Part shown: piece after piece, positions 1 to 7,275 of the stretch | How the letters are laid out: the number at the start of each line of letters is the position of its first letter | How positions within the stretch are numbered: position 1 is the stretch's first letter | NCBI GenBank assembly: GCA_014239555.1 | Contig: JAAZYR010000005.1 | Location: 1-64,000 of the forward strand | DNA: 64,000 nucleotides | Direction of reading: 5' to 3' | Source of the DNA: Acidimicrobiales bacterium | GTDB taxonomy: Bacteria > Actinomycetota > Acidimicrobiia > Acidimicrobiales > Poriferisodalaceae | Program-made: the position numbers and the translations under genes | Notes under the pieces: model-generated | What the model was told of the DNA's origin: nothing | What the model saw: the letters and a program-made list of their open reading frames with translations, nothing else | Database searches by the model: none

Positions 1-443
1 GCGATATCGATGCCCTCAATCTCGGCGGCCCGAAGTAAAACGGATCGAAGTTCGGGGTCATATACCGACGTCATATCCGTATGTGTGACTTCGCCTGGTT
101 GGTCAAAAAAGGTGCAATCGCGTCCTTGGGTGAACTCAATGAAATCGTCAACCAAAAGCAGTGACCCTGATCCGCGTTCGGGAACCATTGATCCGACGAC
201 GTTGACGGCAAACACCGAGTCGACTCCCAAGTCGACGAGAGCACGAATATTGGCCCGATAGTTGATGGCATTAGGAGGTATCGAATGATCGCCGCCGTGG
301 CGGGCAACGAAAGCGACAGGGACGTTGTGCCAGAGTCCTGTAGACACCGATGCATTTCCGTAGTCAGTAACGAACGTCTCGTCTCTTCGTTCACGTAACC
401 CTGGAAGTTCGTAATAGCCACTACCTGCGATGATCCCGATCAT
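1..443 (-). CDS. MTA/MTI phosphorylase (PNP/MTAP family), 3' part cut by window edge
   Basis: The minus frame from ATG at 443 stays open to the left edge, giving 147 residues. It begins MIGIIAGSGYYELPGL and carries a phosphate-binding ARHGGDH segment, then IPPNAINYRANI and FIEFTQGRDCTFF, the usual order of the trimeric methylthioadenosine/purine nucleoside phosphorylase family. These enzymes split methylthioadenosine or methylthioinosine with phosphate to the base and methylthioribose-1-phosphate. It follows an MTA-deaminase-like gene on the same strand after 65 bp, so I infer a methylthioinosine route (deaminate, then phosphorolyse). Whether the substrate is MTA, MTI or another purine nucleoside cannot be read from this part. 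No clear Shine-Dalgarno precedes the ATG. Confidence 0.85.
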   Translation of the reverse strand, partial: MIGIIAGSGYYELPGLRERRDETFVTDYGNASVSTGLWHNVPVAFVARHGGDHSIPPNAINYRANIRALVDLGVDSVFAVNVVGSMVPERGSGSLLLVDDFIEFTQGRDCTFFDQPGEVTHTDMTSVYDPELRSVLLRAAEIEGIDI

Positions 444-508
444 GACGCCATCGTGACACGCTACTGGCGACCCATGTGTTGGCTGAGGGGTGGTCTACCG
501 TTTCGTCG

Positions 509-1840
509 TTAGGTTCCGGACTGTTGCGCTAGACGCAAACCGCGAGATTGCACTTCAGTCATAGCTTGTTCTACATCGACTGTGAGGCATTGTCGGTCGG
601 CGACAACTTGTTCGCCTCCCACCCAAACATCGGTGACATGTCGTCCGCTGCCTGACCATGCCAGGTGCGCAATTAAGTCGTCGGTGCAGGTGACAGGAAC
701 AAAGGTCGGATCATCTAAGTTGATGCGAATAAAATCAGCTCTGTGCCCTTTTTCGAGGCTGCCCACGTCGAAATTGCCAATAGCTCGAGCACCTTCAACA
801 GTGGCCATCCGAAGCGCATCTCGCGGACTCATCGCTGAAGCATCCAGTGCTGAAACCCTTGCTAGTAAAGGTGCGAACTTGATTTCTTGCCACAGGTCCA
901 GGTCATCGTTTGAGGCGGGCCCGTCGGTTGCCAATCCGACTTCGATTCCTCGTGCACGCATTGCGTGGACCCGGGCGACACCGGATCCAAGTTTCATGTT
1001 GCTGACGGGGCAATGAGCGACAGAGACTTCGTGTTGCGCGTACATTTCGATGTCGGCGTCACTGAGCCAAACACTGTGCGCTGCCAGAACTCGTCCATCA
1101 AGAATGTCGTGTTCAGCTAGTAGCTGAACAGTCGAGCGGCCCTCGTGTGCTGATTCGAGTTCGCTTCCTTCGTCCTGAGTTTCGCAGACGTGAATGTGTA
1201 GAAGCGCGTCTAGATCGCGAGCTGCTGCAGCTATCTCTGCGCAGAGTTCGAGCGGCAGGTCGTACGCCGAATGAGGCCCAAATCCAACGGTGACCCTATT
1301 TTCCGGGTCGTGGTAGTGCTGATGGAAGTCAGCGATCGTGGTTATGCGCCTTTGGGTCGAACCGAAATCAACAGCATGAAGCGCCGAGATGATGCCGGGT
1401 GTCATAACTAGCCGAATCCCTGCATCAGTAGAGGCTTCGACTACCGACTCTTCGAAGAGGTACATCTCACAGGTGCTTGTCACGCCTGCTCGTAGCATCT
1501 CCGATGCTCCGAGACGCATTCCCCAAAGCACATCCTCAGGGGTCATTTCACCTTCGCGCGGCCACATCACTTGCGTTAACCATTCCAGGAGAGGGAGCCC
1601 GTCACCGGCGCCACGCACCAGCGTCATAGGGGTGTGGGCGTGGCTATTTACAAGGCCCGGCATGATCAAGCCACCAAGCTGATGCACAGGGCCGTCACAC
1701 AGCGGTGCTTCCGATTGAGGTCCGATGAATGAAATCCGACCGTCAGTTACGTCAATTGCAGCGTTCGAGACAACAGAAAAGTCTTGATCGCAAGTGACCG
1801 CGATGTCAGCAAGATAGCGATGGGTAGTCACGTGCAACAT
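509..1840 (-). CDS. mtaD: Amidohydrolase, MTA/SAH deaminase-like (TRZ/ATZ family)
   Basis: This 443-residue protein is a metal-dependent TIM-barrel amidohydrolase. The HxH metal site is in LVNSHAHTPM, further ligands are in LHIHVCET and LAAHSVWL, and the catalytic Asp lies in LATDGPASNDD. That layout and length fit the cytosolic family deaminating 5'-methylthioadenosine, S-adenosylhomocysteine or related N-heterocycles (MtaD, atrazine-type hydrolases). The downstream phosphorylase on the same strand supports methylthioadenosine as substrate. The alternative is a guanine or triazine-type deaminase of the same family. Gene start is about 80 bp from the divergent livH. Confidence 0.8.
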   Translation of the reverse strand: MLHVTTHRYLADIAVTCDQDFSVVSNAAIDVTDGRISFIGPQSEAPLCDGPVHQLGGLIMPGLVNSHAHTPMTLVRGAGDGLPLLEWLTQVMWPREGEMTPEDVLWGMRLGASEMLRAGVTSTCEMYLFEESVVEASTDAGIRLVMTPGIISALHAVDFGSTQRRITTIADFHQHYHDPENRVTVGFGPHSAYDLPLELCAEIAAAARDLDALLHIHVCETQDEGSELESAHEGRSTVQLLAEHDILDGRVLAAHSVWLSDADIEMYAQHEVSVAHCPVSNMKLGSGVARVHAMRARGIEVGLATDGPASNDDLDLWQEIKFAPLLARVSALDASAMSPRDALRMATVEGARAIGNFDVGSLEKGHRADFIRINLDDPTFVPVTCTDDLIAHLAWSGSGRHVTDVWVGGEQVVADRQCLTVDVEQAMTEVQSRGLRLAQQSGT

Positions 1841-1919
1841 CCTGGCACGCGATTTTAGAAGTAGGTATGACCAGTAAGAGGGTGCTTAACGCACGCGGGG
1901 ATGACAGACTTCGAAGTGC

Positions 1920-2858
1920 ATGTCGCTGTTCTTACAACGAACCTTTGACTCCCTTGCTAACGGCTCGGCGTACGCCGCTCTGGCGGTCGCTATTTCGATG
2001 GTATTCCGCTCGACCGGAGTTCTAAATCTCGCGCAGGGTCAGCTAGCGATGTTTTCCACCTATATCGCCCTGGTCTTCGCCACGGGGCCGAGTCCCTATC
2101 TGAAGTTCTCATCCAACACGGACGTGCTGGGGGCGGCGTGGCCGATCTGGGCGGCCATCCTTGGCGCGGTAGTGATCTCGATGGTGATCGGAGCTTTCAC
2201 TGAAAGGGTCATTATTCGTCCTATTAGCGCTGACCCCGTTGCGGCCATTGGAGCGACACTAGGTCTGTATTTACTCCTCGGTGCTTTTGTTCGAAAGCAA
2301 TGGGGCGGGCGAACGATGTTCTTGGGCTCTCCCTTTCCTCAGACCGTCGACGATCGCTGGGATATCGGCGGCGCTCGTCTCTGGCACGACTCCGTCGGGA
2401 TCACGCTCACAATGATCGGAGTATTGGGTCTTCTGGCGGTGCTCCAACGCCGAACCAAAGTTGGTCTCGCTTTTCGAGCGGTGACATCGAATCGCACGGG
2501 ATCGCTCATGGTAGGAATCAGGGTTAGTCGGGTGCTTATGCTCGGCTGGGCCTTGGCAGCTGGGATCGGGGCATTAGCAGGTGGTCTGATAGCCGGAGAG
2601 ATCAATGTGCGGCCCGACATGATGGGACGGCTCCTAATATTCGGTCTTGCGGCGGCCACTTTGGGCGGCCTTAGAAGCCCAGTTCTCGCGTTTGTCGGAG
2701 GTTACTTATTCGCATTTCTTGAGACCATGCTGGGCGGTTACGTGAGCTTCATCGATAGTCAAGTCACGTTGGTATGGGCCTTATTGGTACTCATCGTCGT
2801 CTTATTTGTGCGCCCCTCGGGACTATTACCGCGAAGCGAAGCGTGGCAGCAACGATGA
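1920..2858 (+). CDS. livH: Branched-chain amino acid ABC transporter permease LivH-type
   Basis: A 312-residue integral membrane protein with about eight hydrophobic segments. The N-terminal stretch with NGSAYAALAVAISMVFRSTG followed by NLAQGQLAMF is typical of LivH permeases, which form half of the membrane channel of Liv-type (HAAT) importers. It overlaps the livM-like gene by ATGA, so translation is coupled. No LivG/LivF ATPases or binding protein adjoin it; two binding-protein genes lie about 38 kb away in this window. The substrate could be a branched-chain amino acid, another amino acid, urea or an amide. Confidence 0.9.
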   Translation: MSLFLQRTFDSLANGSAYAALAVAISMVFRSTGVLNLAQGQLAMFSTYIALVFATGPSPYLKFSSNTDVLGAAWPIWAAILGAVVISMVIGAFTERVIIRPISADPVAAIGATLGLYLLLGAFVRKQWGGRTMFLGSPFPQTVDDRWDIGGARLWHDSVGITLTMIGVLGLLAVLQRRTKVGLAFRAVTSNRTGSLMVGIRVSRVLMLGWALAAGIGALAGGLIAGEINVRPDMMGRLLIFGLAAATLGGLRSPVLAFVGGYLFAFLETMLGGYVSFIDSQVTLVWALLVLIVVLFVRPSGLLPRSEAWQQR

Positions 2859-3991
2859 CCGCTAGAAATCCGGCTACTTCAACCCCTCTGCGAATTGTGT
2901 GGGTGGTTATCTCACTGGCATTCGTCGTTTTGTCTGTGCGAGTCGGGTTTGGTGCAACTCCGAAGATAGTCACCGACTTTTCAAACTCAATAGCCTTATC
3001 GCTCGCGTTTGGCGGGTTGGTGCTGCTGACCCACTACCTCGGCCTTTTATCCCTAGGCCAGGGAGCTCTTGTCGGGGTCGGGGCTTACGCCGCGCTGCAT
3101 GCGGTGAACGATTTTGGTGCACCCGTCGTTTGGATGCCTCTGGCCGGCCTGTTGGCAGGAACGCTCGTGGGGGCCATCGTGGCCATTCCTTCTCTGCGTT
3201 TACCCAAGGCGTATCTTGCTCTCCTTACTCTTTCTCTGGCAGTTGCCTATCCCATCATCCTGAAGCAAGTTGACGGCAACTTGCCAGTCACCCTCGATGG
3301 TGAATTTGTGGCGCCGTCGTGGACAGGGATCGCCGAAGAGGACGAACACATATGGGAACTTTTTCTGGTCACGATTTACGCATCGGCAGCGCTTTTCTTG
3401 GTTCAAGGCCTACTGAGAGGACCAATAGGACGGGCCTTTATAGCTAGCCGTGACGAACCCGAAGCTGCGAGGGCCTTTGGGGTCCCGGTCTATCGGCTGC
3501 GGCTCTACGGGGTGGCATTAAGCGGAGGCATGGCCGGATTAGCTGGTGGCCTTCTGATGATTCCAACTAACTTCAACGACTTCACCCATTATCCAGAAGA
3601 GTTGTCGATCAAGATGTTCGCACTGGCGATAGCTTTCGGCGGATCCCGTTTAATTTCGTCAGTTCCCGCGGCGTTGATCCTTATCTTTCTTCCAGTTTGG
3701 TTAATTGATCGGAATTGGGTCGTCGAATACGGATGGGTGGGGCTCTTTAAATCCGAAGGATTCATCTACGCTGCGCTTCTTCTCGCCACTGCATACCTCA
3801 CTAGAGGCAAGGGCTTCATGCACTTGTTTGAACGTCGCAAACCTCGCAACATAGAAACAGCCGTGACCACAAACAGAGGCGCTTCACTAGTAGCTGATCA
3901 ACTCGTGGCTCTTGAGAACCAGTTAAATCGAATAGAGGGGTTTGTGGGTGAGCGACCTGACATCAGTTCGCGCCAAGAACCGAATGATTGA
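2855..3991 (+). CDS. livM: Branched-chain amino acid ABC transporter permease LivM-type
   Basis: I start this permease at the ATG overlapping the livH stop (ATGA), giving 378 residues; a longer frame begins at 2774 inside livH but coupling favours 2855. The LGLLSLGQGALVGVGAYAAL segment and the cytoplasmic-loop sequence SRDEPEAARAFGVPVYRLRL are characteristic of LivM, the second membrane subunit of Liv importers. After the last membrane helix there is a soluble tail of about 60 residues ending with a short helical stretch (ALENQLNRIEGFV). Transcription runs into a convergent SDR gene. Confidence 0.9.
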   Translation: MTARNPATSTPLRIVWVVISLAFVVLSVRVGFGATPKIVTDFSNSIALSLAFGGLVLLTHYLGLLSLGQGALVGVGAYAALHAVNDFGAPVVWMPLAGLLAGTLVGAIVAIPSLRLPKAYLALLTLSLAVAYPIILKQVDGNLPVTLDGEFVAPSWTGIAEEDEHIWELFLVTIYASAALFLVQGLLRGPIGRAFIASRDEPEAARAFGVPVYRLRLYGVALSGGMAGLAGGLLMIPTNFNDFTHYPEELSIKMFALAIAFGGSRLISSVPAALILIFLPVWLIDRNWVVEYGWVGLFKSEGFIYAALLLATAYLTRGKGFMHLFERRKPRNIETAVTTNRGASLVADQLVALENQLNRIEGFVGERPDISSRQEPND

Positions 3992-4034
3992 CCTAACTCT
4001 TCTGCACGCTTCACCGCCTAAACGTGCGGCTCAA

Positions 4035-4071
4035 GTTCCGCGCCGCGATCTATTGCGCCAAACAGCGGAAC
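4035..4071. repeat. Hairpin element, copy A (shared loop with 6227-6262)
   Basis: Arms GTTCCGC (4035-4041) and GCGGAAC (4065-4071) enclose a 23-nt loop. A 21-bp stretch at 4044-4064, almost the whole loop, is identical to 6236-6256 upstream of the rhodopsin gene, while the outer arms there are different yet still complementary. The element sits between convergent livM and an SDR gene, 46 bases beyond the SDR stop. There is no T-run, so it is not a classical terminator. It may be a structured RNA, a REP-like palindrome or a protein site. Confidence 0.6.
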
Positions 4072-4117
4072 CTAAAGCGAGTTGGGGTTTATGGAGATAT
4101 CCCTCGAATGGCTGTAA

Positions 4118-4897
4118 CTAAGCGTTTTTGATCAGCAGGCCACCATCGACTGGCAAGATTGCGCCAGTCATGTATTGACTGGCTGGCAAGCAAAAGTTGA
4201 GTGTCCCATGGGCCACTTCTTCAGGTTGTGCGAAACGGCCAAGCGCGGTGCGTCGCTTCGCGAAAATAACCTTAACTTCATCTGGAATATCAGCGACCAT
4301 CGCAGTGTCGATAGGGCCAGGGCAGATGCAGTTGACGGTGATTGCCTCTCTACCTAGTTCTACAGCCAAAGATTTCGTAAGGCCGACCACACCGTGCTTT
4401 GCAGCGGTATACGGTGACCCGAACCTGGTGGCACCCCACCCTTCGGTCGACGCAATATTGACGATACGCGCAGCGTCACTTCGACGTAGATAGGGAAGGG
4501 CTGCCCGAATTGTTCGAGTGTGAGCGGTGAGGAGAACTTCGAGCGAAATCGCCCACTCGTCTTCATAATTTTCGGCGTCGATGGGAGCCAAACAAGAAAT
4601 GCCTGCGTTGTTGATGAGATAGTCGATGCCCCCGAAGCGGTCAGCGACTTCTGTGGTGACTTGCTGTACGCGGTCGGCGTTGGCGACATCCATGGTCCAT
4701 CCTGCAGCGGATCCACCAGCTTCGGTAATTTCAGCAACCACCGCGTCCACTTCGGTTTGGCCAAGGTCCGTTACTGCGACGTGTGCGCCTTCATCAGCAA
4801 AAAGGTGCGCCGTTGAACGGCCTTGCCCCCCGCCGGCGCCAGTCACCAACACCACTCGACCTTTCACCGACCTGCTTAGTTCAGTTAAACGCCCCAC
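4118..4897 (-). CDS. Short-chain dehydrogenase/reductase (FabG-like)
   Basis: A classical SDR of about 259 residues. The cofactor motif is TGAGGGQG, followed by NNAG, the catalytic Ser in NIASTEG, YTAAK with catalytic Tyr and Lys, and a C-terminal TGAILPVDGG. The Asp after beta-strand 2 (VTDLG) suggests NAD(H) preference. I choose GTG at 4897 because AGGAGG lies just upstream; an ATG at 4915 in the same frame is possible but the ribosome site then falls inside the gene. Members reduce or oxidise hydroxyl/keto groups, often on acyl-CoA or terpenoid substrates; the substrate here is unknown. Confidence 0.88.
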   Translation of the reverse strand: MGRLTELSRSVKGRVVLVTGAGGGQGRSTAHLFADEGAHVAVTDLGQTEVDAVVAEITEAGGSAAGWTMDVANADRVQQVTTEVADRFGGIDYLINNAGISCLAPIDAENYEDEWAISLEVLLTAHTRTIRAALPYLRRSDAARIVNIASTEGWGATRFGSPYTAAKHGVVGLTKSLAVELGREAITVNCICPGPIDTAMVADIPDEVKVIFAKRRTALGRFAQPEEVAHGTLNFCLPASQYMTGAILPVDGGLLIKNA

Positions 4898-4984
4898 ATT
4901 GGCCTCCTCGGACATGTACGGAACTGAAACTAGCTGTACCTGGCTGGGCGCTGGCGACCGAAGGAATTCCCGTCCAGGTTCGAG

Positions 4985-5331
4985 CTAGAGAGTTTCGAGG
5001 TGACGTTCAAGCACGTCTGCGTACTTCGCTAGAACCGCTTCGCGTTGTTTGGGTAGATGCGTGCTTGGGAACAGGTCGTCGCAGGGAACATAATCATCGA
5101 GTACTCGACGAGCTACTTGAACTTTGTGCACTTCTGTGGGCCCATCGGCCAGCCCCATATGAAATGACCCCATCACTTCTCTAGTAAAGGGCATTTCCCA
5201 TGACACACCCAACGAACCATGAATTTGCAGTGCTCGGGTCGCAATATTTCGGTAGACACCAGGCATTGCGGCCTTTAGCCCAGAGATGTCTTTGCGAACT
5301 TTCTTATAATCCTGGTACCTGTCAAGGCTTC
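4985..5331 (-). pseudogene. Acyl-CoA dehydrogenase, C-terminal remnant
   Basis: The minus frame encodes only the last ~115 residues of an acyl-CoA dehydrogenase: a segment reading KKVRKDISGLKAAMPGVYRN, then RALQIHGSLGVSWEMPFTRE and LADGPTEVHKVQVARRVL, which match the C-terminal helical domain and its FAD/CoA contacts. The FAD-binding N-terminal and middle domains (about 300 residues) are missing. Homology stops where the 53-bp direct repeat begins at 5332. An internal ATG at 5266 could give a 93-residue peptide, but it would lack any active site. I read this as a gene truncated by the rearrangement that placed the rhodopsin gene here. Confidence 0.8.
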
Positions 5332-5384
5332 GGCCTTGAGGTTTAACTCAAAAGCCAATCAGCTGGGGCTAAGTCACTTTCCGC
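5332..5384. repeat. 53-bp direct repeat, copy 1 (3' side of rhodopsin)
   Basis: This stretch is identical over 53 bp to 6298-6350, which is the last 13 codons, stop and 3' flank of the SDR gene at 6309-7136. The similarity continues more weakly into 5385-5404 (14 of 20 bases), and there the differences include synonymous-type changes in the SDR frame plus an in-frame TAA. So this is the end of an SDR homologue, not just a short repeat. It directly abuts the truncated acyl-CoA dehydrogenase. It also contains the small inverted repeat TTGAG/CTCAA. Confidence 0.9.
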
Positions 5385-5435
5385 TTAACGACGACTTTTC
5401 AACCAGAGATACCCAAGCCAGAACGACCTATTTGT

Positions 5436-6149
5436 CTAGCTTTCGGAGGTTGACCGAGCTTTGGCTATGCCAACGATCATTAACCCGTATAGACCTTTTG
5501 CTGTGATGTCGGCAAACGTGTACCCGACTTGGCGCAAGGTTTCTAGGGTGCCTGAGTTGGCGTCAAAGACGGGGAACAAATATGCGATTGGGTAAACCAA
5601 CCAGGTAGCTAGCAGAACATATGTGGCGTTTTTAATGGCTACTGCTACCACCGCGGTTTCTCGTGTTGCTGCAGCTTTGAGTTGGCCGTACAGCGTCCAC
5701 AGGATGAATGCGAACGGGATCATCGCTAGGAACCAGAAAAGCCACTTCGTTCCAGAAGTGCTTGCGACCTCACCCGGATAACCCAATCCGATCATTAAGA
5801 CAGTTGCGGGTAATAACGATTTCATTAACCGTTTGCGAATATCGGCACTGACTCCCAGAACAATAAGAAGTTCGATGATGAGCAGAGGAACGGTGATCAA
5901 CCAATCGGCGTATCGGTAGCCCTCATTCATCTTCATATCGCCGAAATCTGACCAAATTCTGAAGTAGTGGTAACCAGCTATTCCGACTACCACCGCAGAA
6001 ACAGAAATCGCCGACCTGTACTGCTCTTTTACTGCTTTCAGTTGGGTCAGGAAATAGACGAAAGCGCCGAACATTACTGCTGTCCCGAAAGACAGAACGT
6101 TGTACACGAGGGTGTATTGGTCGGGACTCAGCAACTCAACTGGGTTCAT
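5436..6149 (-). CDS. Proton-pumping rhodopsin (proteorhodopsin type, green-tuned)
   Basis: A 237-residue seven-helix retinal protein of the cytoplasmic membrane, predicted to pump protons outward in light. Helix C (YRYADWLITVPLLIIE) has Asp82, Thr86 and Glu93, the DTE triad of proteorhodopsins: primary acceptor, Thr and proton donor. Leu90 sits at the spectral-tuning position and predicts green absorption. His61 aligns with the Asp-partner His. Helix G carries Asp214 and the Schiff-base Lys218 (ADITAKGLYG). Where antenna-binding xanthorhodopsins have a small Gly in helix E I align Trp139, arguing against a carotenoid antenna. Known planktonic Acidimicrobiia carry such rhodopsins. No retinal-synthesis gene is in the window. 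The gene lies between perfect 53-bp repeats. Confidence 0.96.
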   Translation of the reverse strand: MNPVELLSPDQYTLVYNVLSFGTAVMFGAFVYFLTQLKAVKEQYRSAISVSAVVVGIAGYHYFRIWSDFGDMKMNEGYRYADWLITVPLLIIELLIVLGVSADIRKRLMKSLLPATVLMIGLGYPGEVASTSGTKWLFWFLAMIPFAFILWTLYGQLKAAATRETAVVAVAIKNATYVLLATWLVYPIAYLFPVFDANSGTLETLRQVGYTFADITAKGLYGLMIVGIAKARSTSES

Positions 6150-6155
6150 AAGTGA

Positions 6156-6161
6156 CTCCTT
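6156..6161 (-). promoter_or_regulatory. Strong Shine-Dalgarno of the rhodopsin gene
   Basis: On the minus strand AAGGAG ends six bases before the rhodopsin ATG at 6149. It is one of the best ribosome sites in the window, where many genes lack one, and suggests efficient translation. Confidence 0.8.
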
Positions 6162-6226
6162 AACGGACTATTGCTGTGAACGCTAAAGGCAGGTTTCCTC
6201 AAAGCCCCATAGCGCTCGCACTCGCA

Positions 6227-6262
6227 GCCCCGCGACGCGATCTATTGCGCCAAACATGGGGC
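6227..6262. repeat. Hairpin element, copy B, in rhodopsin 5' region
   Basis: Arms GCCCC (6227-6231) and GGGGC (6258-6262) enclose a 26-nt loop that includes the 21-bp sequence shared with 4044-4064. The arm sequences differ from copy A but still pair, which looks like compensatory change. The upper arm is 46 bases from the stop of the SDR at 6309, the same spacing as copy A has to its SDR, and about 80-110 bases upstream of the rhodopsin start, so it could act in the rhodopsin leader. Confidence 0.6.
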
Positions 6263-6297
6263 GAAGTCAGGTACCTCTAAATCGAAATTTCCTGTCG

Positions 6298-6350
6298 GGC
6301 CTTGAGGTTTAACTCAAAAGCCAATCAGCTGGGGCTAAGTCACTTTCCGC
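6298..6350. repeat. 53-bp direct repeat, copy 2 (5' side of rhodopsin, inside SDR 3' end)
   Basis: Identical to 5332-5384. Here the repeat forms the natural end of the SDR gene: the minus strand encodes AESDLAPADWLLS and TAA. Recombination between the copies would remove a 966-bp unit containing only hairpin copy B and the rhodopsin gene, and leave the SDR gene whole. Confidence 0.92.
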
Positions 6351-7136
6351 GTAAAGGCGGCTTTGGAACCTTTGCATGCCAGTAATCCAACGGTCCACGT
6401 CGCTGGCTTTTCGTTCTCTGTATGTCTGAACTTCAGGGTGCGGTAATACCAGAAACCTTTCTTCAGACATGCACTCGATGACAGTGTCCGCTAATTGTGC
6501 AGCGGTGAGGACTCCATCACCAGCCGCGCTGCCCGGTGTGCCGGTCCCTTGATCAAGCCGATCGGGGCTATTTCGCAGGATGTTGGTTTCTACGGCCTGC
6601 GGACAGAGCATTGACACTCGAATACCTCGTTCTCCATAGGTAATGGAAAGAAACTCACCTAACGAAACCGCCGCCGCTTTAGTAACGGCGTATTGCATGG
6701 ACCCGAGTTGTGTGAGGAGGCCGGCAGCAGATGCAGTGTTCAGCAAATAACCCCCACCGTTGGCAACCATGACCGGCACCGCAGCCCTGGCGGCATAGAT
6801 GTGGGACATCACATGCACTTCCCACATCCGTTGAATTTCGGCGTTGTCGGTCTCGAGGCCCCCCTGGGTGACATACCCAGCATTTGAAGCGAAAATATCG
6901 AGCGTTCCGTGGTCGTCGACAGTTTCAGCAACGACCGCTGCCACGGCCGCTTCGTCGGTGACGTCTAATGCAACTGCCCTGCCGTTTACGTTCTGAGCTA
7001 CGCGTTCGGCATTTACCCCATCGCGATCTACCACAACTACGCCCCGTGCACCTTCGGCATGAAATCTTTCGGCGAGCGCTTCACCGATTCCGCTACCGCC
7101 ACCGGTGACGATGGCAACTTTGTCTCTAATTTCCAT
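6309..7136 (-). CDS. Short-chain dehydrogenase/reductase
   Basis: A 275-residue SDR from ATG at 7136; a longer frame from 7178 adds 14 residues that do not fit the family. Motifs are TGGGSGIG, an NAG variant ASNAG, catalytic Ser in LNTASAAG, and YAVTKAA with Tyr and Lys. The Asp-Arg after strand 2 (VVDRD) suggests NAD(H). The C-terminal part with LPHPEVQTYRERKASDVDRW resembles SDRs annotated as retinol- or hydroxysteroid-dehydrogenase-like in actinobacteria. Its last 13 codons are duplicated beyond the downstream rhodopsin gene. A role in retinoid metabolism would be attractive from context but is only a guess. Confidence 0.88.
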   Translation of the reverse strand: MEIRDKVAIVTGGGSGIGEALAERFHAEGARGVVVVDRDGVNAERVAQNVNGRAVALDVTDEAAVAAVVAETVDDHGTLDIFASNAGYVTQGGLETDNAEIQRMWEVHVMSHIYAARAAVPVMVANGGGYLLNTASAAGLLTQLGSMQYAVTKAAAVSLGEFLSITYGERGIRVSMLCPQAVETNILRNSPDRLDQGTGTPGSAAGDGVLTAAQLADTVIECMSEERFLVLPHPEVQTYRERKASDVDRWITGMQRFQSRLYAESDLAPADWLLS

Positions 7137-7275
7137 AGGAGCAGCGTAACGAGCAGCACTGAAGGCTGCTTGACGCACGCACCATCGTTTATAAAGCTAC
7201 GGCTCTCAACCGAGGCACGCTTCCCCCTGCCACGCTGCTGGCAACTTCCGCTCAATCCCCGAAGGACACGATCAA

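Noticed and set aside
71-421. A 116-codon minus-strand frame at the left edge
   Set aside because: It is a shadow of the phosphorylase frame, which encodes clear MTAP-family motifs in the neighbouring frame.
7170-7195. Possible promoter TTGACG ... TATAAA before the CoA-transferase
   Set aside because: The spacer is only 14 bases, too short for a normal sigma-70-type promoter.
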